64,000 nt of DNA from Histidinibacterium aquaticum (GTDB lineage Bacteria; Pseudomonadota; Alphaproteobacteria; Rhodobacterales; Rhodobacteraceae): the NCBI RefSeq assembly GCF_008710275.1, contig NZ_VYQE01000002.1, forward strand, positions 233,426 to 297,425. Direction: 5' to 3'. A program made the position numbers and the translations under genes. The stretch's first letter is position 1, and the number at the start of each line of letters is the position of its first letter. Of this stretch, positions 34,948 to 44,342 are shown piece after piece. A model generated the notes under the pieces. It did no database searches. It saw only the letters and a program-made list of their open reading frames with translations, and was not told where the DNA came from.

Positions 34948-36372
34948 CTAGCCGGTCTGGGCCTTGGCGGCGCTGCGGGTGGACCGCTTGCGCATCGGCT
35001 GCGGCTTCACCTGCGCCTCGATCTGCTCGTAGAGCGTGCCGGCCAGGTTCTTCTTGGAGGCCTTCTCGATGCCTTCGAACCCGGGGCTCGAATTGACCTC
35101 CAGTATCTTCGGCCCGTCGTTGGAGCGCAGCAGGTCCACCCCGGCGAGGTTCAGCCCGAAGGCCTTCGCCGCGCGGACGGCCGCGGTGCGCTCCTGCCGG
35201 GTGATCTTGACCGCTTCGGCCGTACCGCCGCGGTGGAGGTTCGAGCGGAAATCGTCGCCGCCGGCTGTGCGGCGCATGGCGGCGACCACCTTGCCCGCGA
35301 CCACGAAGCAGCGGATGTCCTCGCCCGCGGCCTCCTTCACGAACTGCTGCACGAGAAAGTTGGCGCGCAGCCCCCGGAAGGCGTCGATCACCGACTGGGC
35401 GGCCTTCTTGGTCTCGGCCATGACCACGCCCTTGCCCTGGGTCGACTCCAGCAGCTTCACGATAAGGGGAGCGGTGCCCACGAGCCCGATGAGGTTGTCG
35501 GTGTCCTTGGGAGACGAGGCGAATGCGGTGACGGGCATGCCGATCCTGTGCCGTGCGAGCACCTGGTGCGCGTGGAGCTTGTCGCGGCTGGCGGTGATGC
35601 CGGCCGAACCGTTGACGCAGTAGGTCCCCAGCGTCTCGAACTGCCGCAGGATGGCGGTGCCGTAGGAGGTGATCGAAGCGCCGATGCGCGGGATCACCGC
35701 GTCGTAGCGGGGCAGGCGCTTGCCGTCGTAGTGGATCTCGGGCGCGAGCGCATTGATCGCCATGTAGCAGCGCGAGGTGTCGATCACCTCGACGACGTGG
35801 CCGCGGTTCTCGCCCTCGTGCACGATGCGCTGGGTCGAGTAGCTGTTGGGCTCGCGGCTCAGGACGGCGATGCGCAGGGTACGATTGGGCTGGGTCTCCT
35901 TGATCTTCTTCGCCGAGTAGACGTCGAAGCTCCGCTCGGGACGCAGGTATCGCTCGGAGGGGGCGACCACACAGTCGTCGCGCAGCGCCTGGCGGCCCAG
36001 CAGCATCCGTGAGCGCATGTCGCCCCGGTCGGTCAGGGTGATCTCTATGGGCCAGGACTGGCCGTCTCCGACGTCGAGCTCGGTCGCGATGACGAAGCGC
36101 ATCTCGGTCTCGCCGTTGGAGCTCGTCACTTCGCGCCGGTCCACGATGGTCGCCGAGCAAGGGATCGAGAGCTCGTCGTTGCCGGGCAGCGGGTGTACGG
36201 CGAAGCGCACCTTCGGCGCGCGGGCGGAGCCGAAGGTCTCGATGTCGAAGGCATGCAGCGCCGAGGTGCGCGCGCCGGTGTCGACCTTGGCCTTGAGCGT
36301 CGGCAGCCCGAGGTCCGGCAGGCCGAGCCATTCCTCCCAGCCCAGGCGGATCGGGCTCGCGTCGTCTGTCAT
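34948..36372 (-). CDS. RimB-RimK fusion: retropepsin-like domain plus ATP-grasp glutamate ligase
   Basis: 474 residues in two parts. Residues about 8-145 match the RimB/ATP-dependent zinc protease family (retropepsin fold): [11 protein letters not shown], then the aspartyl motif with D31 in [11 protein letters not shown]. Residues about 165-455 are a RimK-type ATP-grasp ligase: [20 protein letters not shown], central [19 protein letters not shown], and the metal-binding [24 protein letters not shown] near the end. In Pseudomonas RimK adds glutamates to ribosomal protein S6 and a separate RimB trims them. Here both activities would be in one chain, a natural add/remove pair. A basic C-terminal tail follows. 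The S6 substrate is inferred from the family, not shown. Confidence 0.85.
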   Translation of the reverse strand: MTDDASPIRLGWEEWLGLPDLGLPTLKAKVDTGARTSALHAFDIETFGSARAPKVRFAVHPLPGNDELSIPCSATIVDRREVTSSNGETEMRFVIATELDVGDGQSWPIEITLTDRGDMRSRMLLGRQALRDDCVVAPSERYLRPERSFDVYSAKKIKETQPNRTLRIAVLSREPNSYSTQRIVHEGENRGHVVEVIDTSRCYMAINALAPEIHYDGKRLPRYDAVIPRIGASITSYGTAILRQFETLGTYCVNGSAGITASRDKLHAHQVLARHRIGMPVTAFASSPKDTDNLIGLVGTAPLIVKLLESTQGKGVVMAETKKAAQSVIDAFRGLRANFLVQQFVKEAAGEDIRCFVVAGKVVAAMRRTAGGDDFRSNLHRGGTAEAVKITRQERTAAVRAAKAFGLNLAGVDLLRSNDGPKILEVNSSPGFEGIEKASKKNLAGTLYEQIEAQVKPQPMRKRSTRSAAKAQTG

Positions 36373-36534
36373 GTCTTGTCTCCCGTTGGATCGTCCCGGA
36401 GGGTGCCTGCCCCCTCGGGGGTGTCAACCCGAAGGCCGGAGACCTGCTCTCTCAGGTTCGGCGATGCTTGGGAAGCCGCCATCGCCACGCGGGAGGCGGC
36501 GATCTGCCGGTCTCCGCCGCGGTCCCGAATTGTT

Positions 36535-36559
36535 GGAACGCCCGCAGGCGGCCCGTGTT
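36535..36559 (+). promoter_or_regulatory. Candidate EcfG-type promoter upstream of the DUF892 gene
   Basis: GGAAC at 36535-36539 and TGTT at 36556-36559 with a 16-base spacer, near the general-stress consensus GGAAC-N16/17-CGTT. It lies 65 bp upstream of the ATG at 36625. DUF892/YciF-type proteins are commonly stress-induced, which fits. Confidence 0.45.
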
Positions 36560-36662
36560 TTCGGGGCAGAACGCCCCCGGACGGGGCCACAGTCACCACT
36601 GAACCTCTCGAAAGGAGGATCGTGATGAAAAACCTGCAAGACTCACCCACTTCGTTCAGGAC

Positions 36663-37103
36663 ATGTACTACGCGGAGCAGAAGATCCTGAAGACGCTCCC
36701 GAAGATGGCCGAAAAGGCGACCGAGCCCGATCTCAAGGCCGCCTTCGAGCACCATCACGGCGAGACCGAGGAGCATATCCGCCGGCTCGAACGCGTGATG
36801 GACGAACTCGACATTCCGCATCGCGGCGTCACCTGCGAGGCGATCCAGGGCATCCTCGAAGAAGGCGAGGAGATCATGTCCGAGACCGAGGCGGGCGATG
36901 CGCTCGACGCCGGTCTGGTGGCCTCCGCGCAGGCGGTCGAGCATTACGAGATCGCGCGCTACGGCACGATGGTCTCCTGGGCCAAGACGCTCGACAAGCC
37001 GACCGTTGCCAAGCTTCTCGAGCAGACGCTCGACCAGGAGTACAATGCGGACCGGACGCTCTCGAAGCTCGGCGAGACCGAGCTCAACCGGGAAGCGGCC
37101 TGA
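36663..37103 (+). CDS. Ferritin-like DUF892 (YciE/YciF type) protein, 5' frameshift
   Basis: Four-helix ferritin-like stress protein; the visible frame encodes 146 residues from MYYAEQKILKTLPKMAEKA, with the HHHGETEEHIRRLERVM and HYEIARYGTM metal-region segments. The expected N-terminus is missing from this frame: the ideal ribosome site AAGGAGG (36612-36618) serves ATG 36625, which reads MKNLQD and then leaves frame, while the DUF892 frame reads THFVQDMYYAE just before 36663. Adding four bases after codon 6 would join them as MKNLQD-LF-THFVQDMYYAE. So either the gene is frameshifted, or the sequence has a 4-nt error, or translation begins at 36663 with a poor ribosome site. Confidence 0.8.
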   Translation: MYYAEQKILKTLPKMAEKATEPDLKAAFEHHHGETEEHIRRLERVMDELDIPHRGVTCEAIQGILEEGEEIMSETEAGDALDAGLVASAQAVEHYEIARYGTMVSWAKTLDKPTVAKLLEQTLDQEYNADRTLSKLGETELNREAA

Positions 37104-37139
37104 TCGGGGCAGCCTCTTGAGACAGACTAAAGACGACAG

Positions 37140-37170
37140 GCCCCCGTGCACCGCGCGGGGGCTTTGTCTT
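37140..37170 (+). terminator. Intrinsic terminator after the DUF892 gene
   Basis: Stem GCCCCCG (37140-37146) / CGGGGGC (37156-37162) with a 9-nt loop, followed by TTTGTCTT. It separates the ferritin-like gene from tgt. Confidence 0.75.
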
Positions 37171-37203
37171 GCGCCGGTCCCGCGCGCGCCCTAATCGGCG
37201 CGC

Positions 37204-38331
37204 ATGACCCGTTTCTCCTTTGCCCTCCACGCCACCGACGGCGCCGCGCGCACCGGCGCCATCACCACCCCGCGCGGTGACATCCGGACGCCGGCCTTCA
37301 TGCCGGTCGGCACCGCCGCCACGGTCAAGGCGATGCTCCCCGAGAGCGTTCGCGCGACGGGGGCCGATATCCTGCTGGGCAATACCTATCACCTGATGCT
37401 GAGGCCCGGGGCGGAACGTGTCGCGCGGCTCGGCGGGCTGCACCGGTTCATGAACTGGGAGAGGCCAATACTGACGGACTCCGGCGGCTTCCAGGTGATG
37501 AGCCTCGCGGAGCTGCGCAAGCTGACAGAAAAGGGCGTGACCTTCCGCTCTCACATCGATGGCTCCAAACACGAGCTGACGCCGGAACGGTCGATGGAAA
37601 TCCAGCGGCTGCTGGGCTCCGACATCGTCATGGCCTTCGACGAATGCCCCTCGCTGCCGGCGGAGGACGCGCGGGTGGCGGAATCCATGCGGCTGTCGAT
37701 GCGCTGGGCCGAACGCTCGCGGGAGGCCTTCGGCGACAGGCCGGGGCATGCGCTCTTCGGCATCCAGCAGGGCGGCGTGACGCGGGAGCTGCGCGAGGAG
37801 AGCGCCGAGGCGCTGAAGGCCATCGGCTTCGAGGGATACGCCATCGGCGGGCTCGCGGTCGGCGAGGGGCAGGAGGCGATGTTCGGCGTGCTGGACTACG
37901 CGCCGGGAATGCTGCCAGTGGACCGGCCGCGCTATCTCATGGGCGTGGGCAAGCCCGACGACATCGTTGGCGCCGTGAAGCGTGGGGTGGACATGATGGA
38001 CTGTGTGCTGCCCTCACGATCCGGCCGGACCGGGCAGGCCTGGACGCGGCGCGGGCAGGTGAACCTCAAGAACGCCCGCCATGCCGACGACCCGCGGCCC
38101 CTGGACGAGGAGTGCGGCTGCCCGGCCTGCCGGGGCTACAGCCGGGCCTATCTCCACCACGTCTTCCGCGCGGGAGAGATGATCTCGGGGATGCTGCTAA
38201 CCTGGCACAACCTGCATTACTACCAGGACCTCATGGCGGGGATGCGCGAGGCCATCTCGGCGGGACGGTTCGCGGAGTGGGAGGCGGGCTTTCACGCGCT
38301 CCGCCGCGAGGGAGACATCGAGCCGCTCTGA
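37204..38331 (+). CDS. tgt: Queuine tRNA-ribosyltransferase
   Basis: Swaps guanine-34 for preQ1 in tRNAs with GUN anticodons, which include the tRNA-Asp pair in this window. 375 residues. Active-site D92 in DSGGFQVMS, the catalytic nucleophile region [10 protein letters not shown], and the zinc-binding [16 protein letters not shown] near the C-terminus are all present. Start ATG 37204 gives the typical N-terminus. The queA gene is not in the window. Confidence 0.96.
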   Translation: MTRFSFALHATDGAARTGAITTPRGDIRTPAFMPVGTAATVKAMLPESVRATGADILLGNTYHLMLRPGAERVARLGGLHRFMNWERPILTDSGGFQVMSLAELRKLTEKGVTFRSHIDGSKHELTPERSMEIQRLLGSDIVMAFDECPSLPAEDARVAESMRLSMRWAERSREAFGDRPGHALFGIQQGGVTRELREESAEALKAIGFEGYAIGGLAVGEGQEAMFGVLDYAPGMLPVDRPRYLMGVGKPDDIVGAVKRGVDMMDCVLPSRSGRTGQAWTRRGQVNLKNARHADDPRPLDEECGCPACRGYSRAYLHHVFRAGEMISGMLLTWHNLHYYQDLMAGMREAISAGRFAEWEAGFHALRREGDIEPL

Positions 38332-38336
38332 TCCGC

Positions 38337-38900
38337 TCAGCGCGTGAAGGTGATGATCCGCCGGCCCTCGATGGGCACACCCTGCGCCATCATCCGGAAC
38401 TGCGCCGCGCCGGTCATCATGTCCGGGCTGATCATGAAGAGCCGCATCGTGATGTCGAGCGTCGTCGTGCCCTGGATCGGCACGCTGCCCTGCATCAGGA
38501 CCCGGGGCAGCTCGTCCGTGGTGCAGCCCCCGTCCGCCAGCAGGCCGATGTCCGCGTGTTCGAGCGCGGGCAGGGAGGCGAAGGGCGAGTTCGGGTCCGA
38601 GCTGCCGTAGTTCCAAGTCTCCTGCGGCATGAAGCTCACGTCCATGGTCATCGTGTAGTCGGGGGCGCTCACGGTCGTCCGCGTGCCGTCCGAGGCGATC
38701 ACCGCCGGGGCGCTGGGCTCGGGGCCCATGGGCATGCCGCCGCCGCCGAGAGAGGCCACGCCGGGCCCGTTGTCCACCGTCCAGTTCCCCGCGAGCATCG
38801 GGCCGAGGCGGGCCTGCCATTGCGAGGGCGGGATCTCGCAGGGAGCCTGGGCGAGCACGGGGGAGGCGACGAGGGCGAGAGCGGCGGCAAGGGCTTTCAT
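38337..38900 (-). CDS. Secreted protein of unknown function, paralogue A
   Basis: 187 residues from ATG at 38900, preceded by GGAGATCC on the coding strand. Signal peptide MKALAAALALVASPVLAQA. Mature part has a LAGNWTVDNGPGVASLGG segment, a Cys-containing GGCTTDELPRVLMQGSVP segment and the C-terminal RRIITFTR. It is paralogous to the divergent neighbour (39044-39616): order and spacing of N-W-x-V-x-N-G-x-G-V, C-x(4-6)-L-P-R and the terminal R-x-ITFTR agree. No known domain recognised. Probably periplasmic or secreted; convergent with tgt. Confidence 0.75.
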   Translation of the reverse strand: MKALAAALALVASPVLAQAPCEIPPSQWQARLGPMLAGNWTVDNGPGVASLGGGGMPMGPEPSAPAVIASDGTRTTVSAPDYTMTMDVSFMPQETWNYGSSDPNSPFASLPALEHADIGLLADGGCTTDELPRVLMQGSVPIQGTTTLDITMRLFMISPDMMTGAAQFRMMAQGVPIEGRRIITFTR

Positions 38901-39043
38901 CTGGATCTCCGGCAATAATCAACGGTGTCACTGTACCCCAGACTGGCAGGGACGGACCCTTGCGATCAAGCCGGGCGTCTCCTCGGTGGACAGGCGACGT
39001 CTGGGTTGCGACGCTCCGGGCGGGACAGATGAAAGGTAAGACC

Positions 39044-39616
39044 ATGTTGAACACCACCTCACGTCGCATCGCTCTCTCCGCCGGGGTCGCCGTCCTCGCA
39101 CTGCAGGCCCATGCGCAGGAGCCGGACTACTGCGGAGCAGAGTCCGAGGCCTGGTGGGCGGAGGAAGCCGCGACGCTGGACGGCGTCTGGTCGGTCCAGA
39201 ACGGGGCGGGGGTCCTCACCATGAACGGCCGCACGGTTCCTCTGCCCACGGGGGACGCCTCGACGGCCTCGATCAGCGTCACGGCGGGCGGCCTGACCAT
39301 CGACGGCGGCCCGGCTCCGGGCAGCTACCCGCTGGAGCTCTACCGGGGACCGGACCTGAACTTCACACCGGAGGAAGGCTCGGCGGCGGCCGCGGCGAAC
39401 GTGCTTGACGGCGACGAGATGAGCACCGTCCTCGGCTGCGACCTGAACGCGCTGCCCAGGTTGCACGCCACCGGCACATTCACCGAGCCTCAGGGCCAGG
39501 TTGAGTTCGATCTCTACCTCATCGTGCAGGGGCCCGGCTTCATGACCGGGGCCACGATCGGGCGGCTCAATGGCGGGCAGGGGATTGCCCGGCGGGCCAT
39601 CACCTTCACGCGTTAA
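39044..39616 (+). CDS. Secreted protein of unknown function, paralogue B
   Basis: 190 residues from ATG 39044, with AAAGG seven bases upstream (an ATG at 39029 is less favoured). Signal peptide MLNTTSRRIALSAGVAVLALQAHAQ. Mature part contains LDGVWSVQNGAGVLTMNG, LGCDLNALPRLHATG and ends RRAITFTR, matching paralogue A in layout. The two mature proteins each carry about two cysteines (CGAE and GCDL here). Function unknown; divergent arrangement with a shared 143-nt regulatory region. Confidence 0.72.
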   Translation: MLNTTSRRIALSAGVAVLALQAHAQEPDYCGAESEAWWAEEAATLDGVWSVQNGAGVLTMNGRTVPLPTGDASTASISVTAGGLTIDGGPAPGSYPLELYRGPDLNFTPEEGSAAAAANVLDGDEMSTVLGCDLNALPRLHATGTFTEPQGQVEFDLYLIVQGPGFMTGATIGRLNGGQGIARRAITFTR

Positions 39617-39691
39617 CCTTTTCGTCCGGAGGGCCCGGTTCACGCTTGTGGCATCTGGCCGGGACGGGCAGACTTACGCGAAACGGGCGAG

Positions 39692-39720
39692 GTTGAAACG
39701 GGGCGCTCTCGGCCCCACTT
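39692..39720 (+). promoter_or_regulatory. Heat-shock (RpoH-type) promoter of lon
   Basis: GTTGAAA at 39692-39698, 14 bases, then CCCCACTT at 39713-39720, close to the sigma-32 consensus (CTTGAAA, 11-16 bases, CCCCATNT). It lies about 83 bp upstream of the lon ATG. The same bases also form an inverted repeat, GTTGAAA-c-GGGGC ... GCCCC-ac-TTTCAAC, through 39725. Confidence 0.6.
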
Positions 39721-39802
39721 TCAACATCCAGTCAGGGGACGGCCCAGAGTCGCCGATATCTAGGGGCCAGGCCGTTCTGCCGCAGAACATAAGGACACGA
39801 GA

Positions 39803-42211
39803 ATGCAAGAGCCTCTCAGCCCCACCTACCCAGTGCTGCCGCTGCGCGACATCGTGGTTTTCCCGCACATGGTCGTGCCGCTCTTTGTCGGCCGCGAGAA
39901 ATCCGTGCGGGCGCTGGAGGAGGTGATGCAGGACGACAAGCAGATCCTGCTGTCGTCCCAGGTCGACCCTAGCGTGGACGAACCCACCGCCGACGGCATC
40001 TACCGGACCGGCGTCCTCGCCAACGTGCTGCAGCTGCTGAAGCTGCCCGACGGGACCGTGAAGGTCTTGGTCGAGGGCCGCGCGCGCGTGCAGATCACCG
40101 GCTTCGTCGAGAACGAGGACTTCTTCGAGGCTTCCGCCGAGTATCTCGAGGAGAGCGAGGGCGACCAGGAGACGGTCACCGCCCTGACGCGCTCCGTCGC
40201 GCAGGAGTTCGAGAAGTACGCCAAGGTCAAGAAGAACATCCCCGAAGAGGCGCTCGCCGCCGTTTCGGAAGCGACCGAGCCCGCGAAACTCGCGGACCTG
40301 GTTGCCGGCCACCTCGGGATCGAGGTCGCCCAGAAGCAGGAGCTTCTGGAGACGCTCACGGTCGCCGAGCGGCTGGAGAAGGTCTACGGCCTGATGCAGG
40401 GCGAAATGTCCGTCATGCAGGTCGAGAAGAAGATCAAGACCCGCGTGAAGTCGCAGATGGAGCGGACCCAGCGCGAGTACTACCTCAACGAGCAGATGAA
40501 GGCGATCCAGCGCGAGCTGGGTGATGGCGACGAGGGCCAGAACGAGATCGCCGAGCTCGAGGAGAAGATCGAGAACACCAAGCTCTCGAAGGAAGCCCGC
40601 GAAAAGGCCGACGCGGAGATCAAGAAGCTCAAGAACATGAGCCCGATGTCCGCCGAGGCGACCGTCGTGCGCAACTACCTCGACTGGATGCTGTCGATCC
40701 CGTGGGGCACCAAGTCCCGCGTGAAGAAGGATCTGTCCCGCGCCGAGCACATCCTCGACACCGATCACTACGGCCTCGAGAAGGTGAAGGAAAGGATCGT
40801 CGAGTACCTCGCGGTGCAGCAGCGCTCGAAGAAGCTGAAGGGGCCGATCATGTGCCTCGTCGGCCCTCCGGGCGTCGGCAAGACCTCTCTCGGCCAGTCG
40901 GTCGCGAAGGCCACGGGACGCGAGTTCATCCGCATTTCGCTGGGCGGCGTGCGTGACGAATCCGAGATCCGCGGTCACCGCCGGACCTACATCGGCTCCA
41001 TGCCGGGCAAGATCATCCAGGCGTTGAAGAAGGCCAAGACCACGAACCCGCTCATCCTGCTCGACGAGATCGACAAGATGGGTCAGGACTTCCGTGGCGA
41101 CCCGGCCTCGGCGATGCTCGAGGTGCTCGACCCGGAGCAGAACGGGACCTTCGTCGACCACTATCTCGAGGTGGAATACGACCTCTCGAACGTCATGTTC
41201 CTGACGACGGCGAACTCCTACAACATGCCGGGTCCGCTCCTGGACCGGATGGAGATCATCCCGCTCGCCGGCTACACCGAGGACGAAAAGGTCGAGATCG
41301 CCAAGCAGCACTTGCTGCCCAAGCAGATGAAGAATCACGGTCTGAAGGCCAAGGAGTTCTCGGTCTCCGACGATGCCCTCACCGCGATGGTCCGCGTCTA
41401 TACCCGCGAGGCGGGCGTGCGGAACCTCGAGCGCGAGATCGCCAAGGTCGCGCGCAAGGCAGTGACCAAGATCGTCAAGAAGGAGGCCGAGGTCATCGAG
41501 GTGACCGCGGAAAACCTGAACGACTTCCTCGGCGTCGAGCGTCACCGCTACGGTCTCGCCGAGAAGGAGGATCAGGTCGGCGTGGTCACGGGGCTGGCCT
41601 ATACCTCCGTGGGCGGCGAGTTGCTGAACATCGAGGCGCTGCGCCTGCCGGGCAAGGGCCGGATGAAGACCACCGGCAAGCTCGGCGACGTGATGAAGGA
41701 ATCGATCGACGCCGCTTCGTCCTACGTGCGCTCCATCGCGCCGCAGATCGGGGTGAAGCCGCCGAAGTTCGACGCCTACGACATCCACGTCCACGTGCCT
41801 GACGGGGCGACCCCGAAGGACGGACCCTCGGCGGGTCTCGCGATGGTCACGGCCATCGTCTCGGTCCTGACCGGGATCCCGGTCCGCAAGGACATCGCCA
41901 TGACCGGCGAGGTCACGCTTCGGGGCAACGCCTCGGCGATCGGCGGTCTGAAGGAGAAGCTGCTGGCGGCTCTGAGGGGCGGCATCACCACGGTGCTGAT
42001 CCCGGAGGAGAACGAGAAGGATGTCCCCGAGATCCCCGACAACGTGAAGGAGGGGCTGACGATCATCCCCGTCACCCACGTCTCGGAGGTGCTGGAGCAC
42101 GCCCTCGTCCGCAAGCCCGAGCCCATCGAGTGGGACGAGGCGGCGGAAGAGGCTGCCGCGGCAGAGCGGGCGCTGAAGGCCCAGGAAGGGCCGAGCGCCA
42201 CCACGCACTGA
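39803..42211 (+). CDS. lon: ATP-dependent protease La
   Basis: Cytoplasmic AAA+ serine protease that degrades misfolded and regulatory proteins. 802 residues, full length. N-terminal substrate-recognition domain (about 10-205), coiled region, AAA+ module with Walker A GPPGVGKT from residue 354, and the proteolytic domain with the Ser-Lys dyad S676 (KDGPSAG) and K719 ([10 protein letters not shown]). Preceded by a heat-shock-type promoter and followed by a strong terminator, so it is a single-gene unit. Confidence 0.98.
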   Translation: MQEPLSPTYPVLPLRDIVVFPHMVVPLFVGREKSVRALEEVMQDDKQILLSSQVDPSVDEPTADGIYRTGVLANVLQLLKLPDGTVKVLVEGRARVQITGFVENEDFFEASAEYLEESEGDQETVTALTRSVAQEFEKYAKVKKNIPEEALAAVSEATEPAKLADLVAGHLGIEVAQKQELLETLTVAERLEKVYGLMQGEMSVMQVEKKIKTRVKSQMERTQREYYLNEQMKAIQRELGDGDEGQNEIAELEEKIENTKLSKEAREKADAEIKKLKNMSPMSAEATVVRNYLDWMLSIPWGTKSRVKKDLSRAEHILDTDHYGLEKVKERIVEYLAVQQRSKKLKGPIMCLVGPPGVGKTSLGQSVAKATGREFIRISLGGVRDESEIRGHRRTYIGSMPGKIIQALKKAKTTNPLILLDEIDKMGQDFRGDPASAMLEVLDPEQNGTFVDHYLEVEYDLSNVMFLTTANSYNMPGPLLDRMEIIPLAGYTEDEKVEIAKQHLLPKQMKNHGLKAKEFSVSDDALTAMVRVYTREAGVRNLEREIAKVARKAVTKIVKKEAEVIEVTAENLNDFLGVERHRYGLAEKEDQVGVVTGLAYTSVGGELLNIEALRLPGKGRMKTTGKLGDVMKESIDAASSYVRSIAPQIGVKPPKFDAYDIHVHVPDGATPKDGPSAGLAMVTAIVSVLTGIPVRKDIAMTGEVTLRGNASAIGGLKEKLLAALRGGITTVLIPEENEKDVPEIPDNVKEGLTIIPVTHVSEVLEHALVRKPEPIEWDEAAEEAAAAERALKAQEGPSATTH

Positions 42212-42235
42212 CCGACTCGACGAGTTGAAGACCCA

Positions 42236-42273
42236 GGGCGGCCCGCACATCGCGGGCCGCCCTTTCTTCGTCT
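42236..42273 (+). terminator. Intrinsic terminator of lon
   Basis: Perfect 11-bp stem GGGCGGCCCGC / GCGGGCCGCCC with a 5-nt loop (42236-42262), followed by TTTCTTCGTCT. Confidence 0.9.
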
Positions 42274-42348
42274 GGGCGCAGCGAAATCCCGTAGGCGGCG
42301 GGTGAGCTTCGTCCTATCGTCGCGGCCAGGGGAGGGAGGCCCCCCGGC

Positions 42349-42879
42349 ATGGCAACGCTCGTCTACGGAATGAACCTGTCTCTCGATGGCTACGTCGATC
42401 ACGAGGCCTTCGCACCCGATCCCGTCCTCTTCCGCCACTGGATCGACTACACGGAGAGCCTCGCGGGCAGCCTCTACGGCCGCAAGCTCTACGAGATCAT
42501 GCGCTACTGGGAGGACGACCAGCCCGACTGGGGCCCGGACGAGAGAGATTTCGCGGCGGCCTGGCGGAAGCAACCGAAGTGGGTCGTCTCTCGCGGCGCG
42601 GTGGCCCTGGGGCCCAACGCCACGCAACTCGACGGAGACCTCGCGACGGCCGTTCACGGCCTAAAGGCGCAGGTCGAAGGCGAGATCGACGCGGGCGGCC
42701 CGGACCTCGCGCGAAGCCTGATCGAGCTGGGACTGGTCGACGAGTACCGGCTCTACTATCACCCTGTCGTCCTCGGCACGGGCACGCCTTTCTTCGCAGG
42801 GTCCGTGCCGCGGCTTCGCCCGGTCGGAAGCGACCGGATCGGGGAGGACGTGCTGCGGCTGACCTATGTGCCCGCCTGA
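42349..42879 (+). CDS. Dihydrofolate reductase family protein (RibD C-terminal-like)
   Basis: 176 residues. N-terminal LVYGMNLSLDGYVD and later GEIDAGGPDLARSLIELGLVDEY and YYHPVVLGTGTPFF are the standard segments of the small RibD_C/DHFR-like reductase family. No deaminase domain. Likely an NAD(P)H-dependent reductase of unknown substrate. ATG at 42349 follows GGGAGG. Stand-alone gene. Confidence 0.85.
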   Translation: MATLVYGMNLSLDGYVDHEAFAPDPVLFRHWIDYTESLAGSLYGRKLYEIMRYWEDDQPDWGPDERDFAAAWRKQPKWVVSRGAVALGPNATQLDGDLATAVHGLKAQVEGEIDAGGPDLARSLIELGLVDEYRLYYHPVVLGTGTPFFAGSVPRLRPVGSDRIGEDVLRLTYVPA

Positions 42880-42939
42880 TCGACGCACCAGCCCGAACCG
42901 GTTAGCCTCCGGCCGAACATCAAGGCTGGAGGACACAGC

Positions 42940-43302
42940 ATGGCGGACCGCAGCGCGCCGGACGACTCTCCGGAGACCGAACCGACGACAACGGTCGTGA
43001 CCGAGCAGACGGTCGTCGTCGGGCCTGAGCTCAAGAAGAAGGCCTTCATCGACCGCGTGGTCGACCGCTGCGGCGGCAAGAAGCGCGACGTGAAACCGGC
43101 GGTCGAGGCGGCGCTCGAAGTGCTGGGCGAGGCCATCGCCAACGGCGAGGAGCTGAACCTGCCGCCGCTGGGCAAGGTAAAGATCAATCGCCAGAAGGAA
43201 GTGGCGAACGCGCATGTCTATGTCTGCAAGCTGCGCCGGCCGAAGACGATGACCGCCGCATTGGCCGACAGCCCTCTTGCGGAGGACGGCGAGGAGGGCT
43301 AA
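42940..43302 (+). CDS. HU/IHF-family DNA-binding protein
   Basis: 120 residues, longer than the 90 of classic HU. A 30-residue acidic Thr/Val-rich N-terminus precedes the HU fold (KKKAFIDRVVDRCGGKKRDVKPAVEAAL, then LPPLGKVKI), and a short acidic tail follows. The arm region is short and the Pro of the classic HU beta-arm is not obvious, so it may bend DNA less strongly. It lies after lon; in alphaproteobacteria an hupB gene often follows lon, which fits a diverged HU paralogue. Confidence 0.8.
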   Translation: MADRSAPDDSPETEPTTTVVTEQTVVVGPELKKKAFIDRVVDRCGGKKRDVKPAVEAALEVLGEAIANGEELNLPPLGKVKINRQKEVANAHVYVCKLRRPKTMTAALADSPLAEDGEEG

Positions 43303-43316
43303 AGGACCACTCCGTT

Positions 43317-43391
43317 GGGTGATTAGCTCAGTGGTAGAGCGCTTCGTTCACATCGAAGATGTCAGAAGTTCGAATCTTCTATCACCCACCA
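43317..43391 (+). tRNA. tRNA-Val (CAC)
   Basis: 75-nt cloverleaf. Acceptor GGGTGAT (43317-43323) pairs with ATCACCC (43381-43387). Anticodon stem CTTCG/CGAAG with loop TTCACAT, anticodon CAC, decoding GUG. The T-arm carries TTCGAAT. CCA is encoded at the 3' end and a T5 run follows, as in a terminator. Confidence 0.95.
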
Positions 43392-43519
43392 TTTTTCTCT
43401 CTGCCCTTGTTCCGCGCTGCGAATGCAGGTTCGGTCGTCGTGAACCGGCGTGACGCCGCCTCGGAGAGAGCCATGACCTTCGCCAGAGCCGCGCGGCGGC
43501 CTGTTTCGGGGACAGGCGG

Positions 43520-44131
43520 ATGATGCCGCCCGAGATCCTCGTCATCCGCCACGGCGAGACCGAGTGGAACAGGATCGGCCGCTGGCAGGGGGCCCTCGAT
43601 TCGCCGCTGACGGAGAAGGGCCGGGCCCAGGCCCACTCGATGGCCCGGGCCCTCGCGGCCCTGGGCATCGAGGGACGGACCCACGCGCTGCTCCACTCGC
43701 CGCAGGGCAGGGCCATGGCGACGGCCCTGCCCATCGCCGAAGCCTGCGGTCTGGAGCCCGTGCCCGACGAGCGGCTGCGCGAGATCGGCGTGGGCCTCTG
43801 GGCGGGACTCACCCGCGAGGAAGCCGACGCCCGCTGGCCCGCGCCGGACCCCCACGAGCATTTTCTCGACCGCTACGCCCGCGCTCCCGAGGGAGAGCCG
43901 TTCTCGGCGCTCTGGGCGCGCGTGACAGGGCTGCTGGCCTCCCTCGACAGGCCCACGGTACTGGTGACCCACGGCATCACCTCGCGCTTCCTGCGCACCG
44001 CCGCGCTCGGCCTCGGGATCGACCGGCTGCACGAGGTTCCGGGCGGGCAGGGGGTCATCTTCCGGATCCGCGAGGGCCGCCAGGAGGTCATCGACCCGGC
44101 CTCGCTTGCGCCCGGCGTGGCCTCCGGCTAG
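43520..44131 (+). CDS. Histidine phosphatase family protein
   Basis: 203 residues of the phosphoglycerate-mutase-like superfamily. The signature RHGETEWN starts at residue 10 (phospho-accepting His11) and the second His is in VTHGITSRF. Most likely a phosphatase of unknown substrate. It lies between two tRNA genes on the same strand, an arrangement without functional meaning that I can see. ATG ATG start at 43520. Confidence 0.87.
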   Translation: MMPPEILVIRHGETEWNRIGRWQGALDSPLTEKGRAQAHSMARALAALGIEGRTHALLHSPQGRAMATALPIAEACGLEPVPDERLREIGVGLWAGLTREEADARWPAPDPHEHFLDRYARAPEGEPFSALWARVTGLLASLDRPTVLVTHGITSRFLRTAALGLGIDRLHEVPGGQGVIFRIREGRQEVIDPASLAPGVASG

Positions 44132-44152
44132 ACCCGGGACCGGCCCTGATGG

Positions 44153-44228
44153 GGGTGGTTAGCTCAGTTGGTAGAGCGTCTCGTTTACACCGAGAATGTC
44201 GGGGGTTCGAATCCCTCACCACCCACCA
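44153..44228 (+). tRNA. tRNA-Val (UAC)
   Basis: 76-nt cloverleaf. Acceptor GGGTGGT (44153-44159) pairs with ACCACCC (44218-44224). Anticodon stem TCTCG/CGAGA with loop TTTACAC, anticodon TAC. CCA is encoded. Confidence 0.95.
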
Positions 44229-44342
44229 GGGCGCCCCCCGCTTTCCCCCGCGAACTCGCCCCTTTTTCCGGCTTGACCGCAGGATCCTCCGCCTCTAGAA
44301 CGCGCGTCACGCCACGGGGACACGCGCCCCGTCGGGCAGAGG

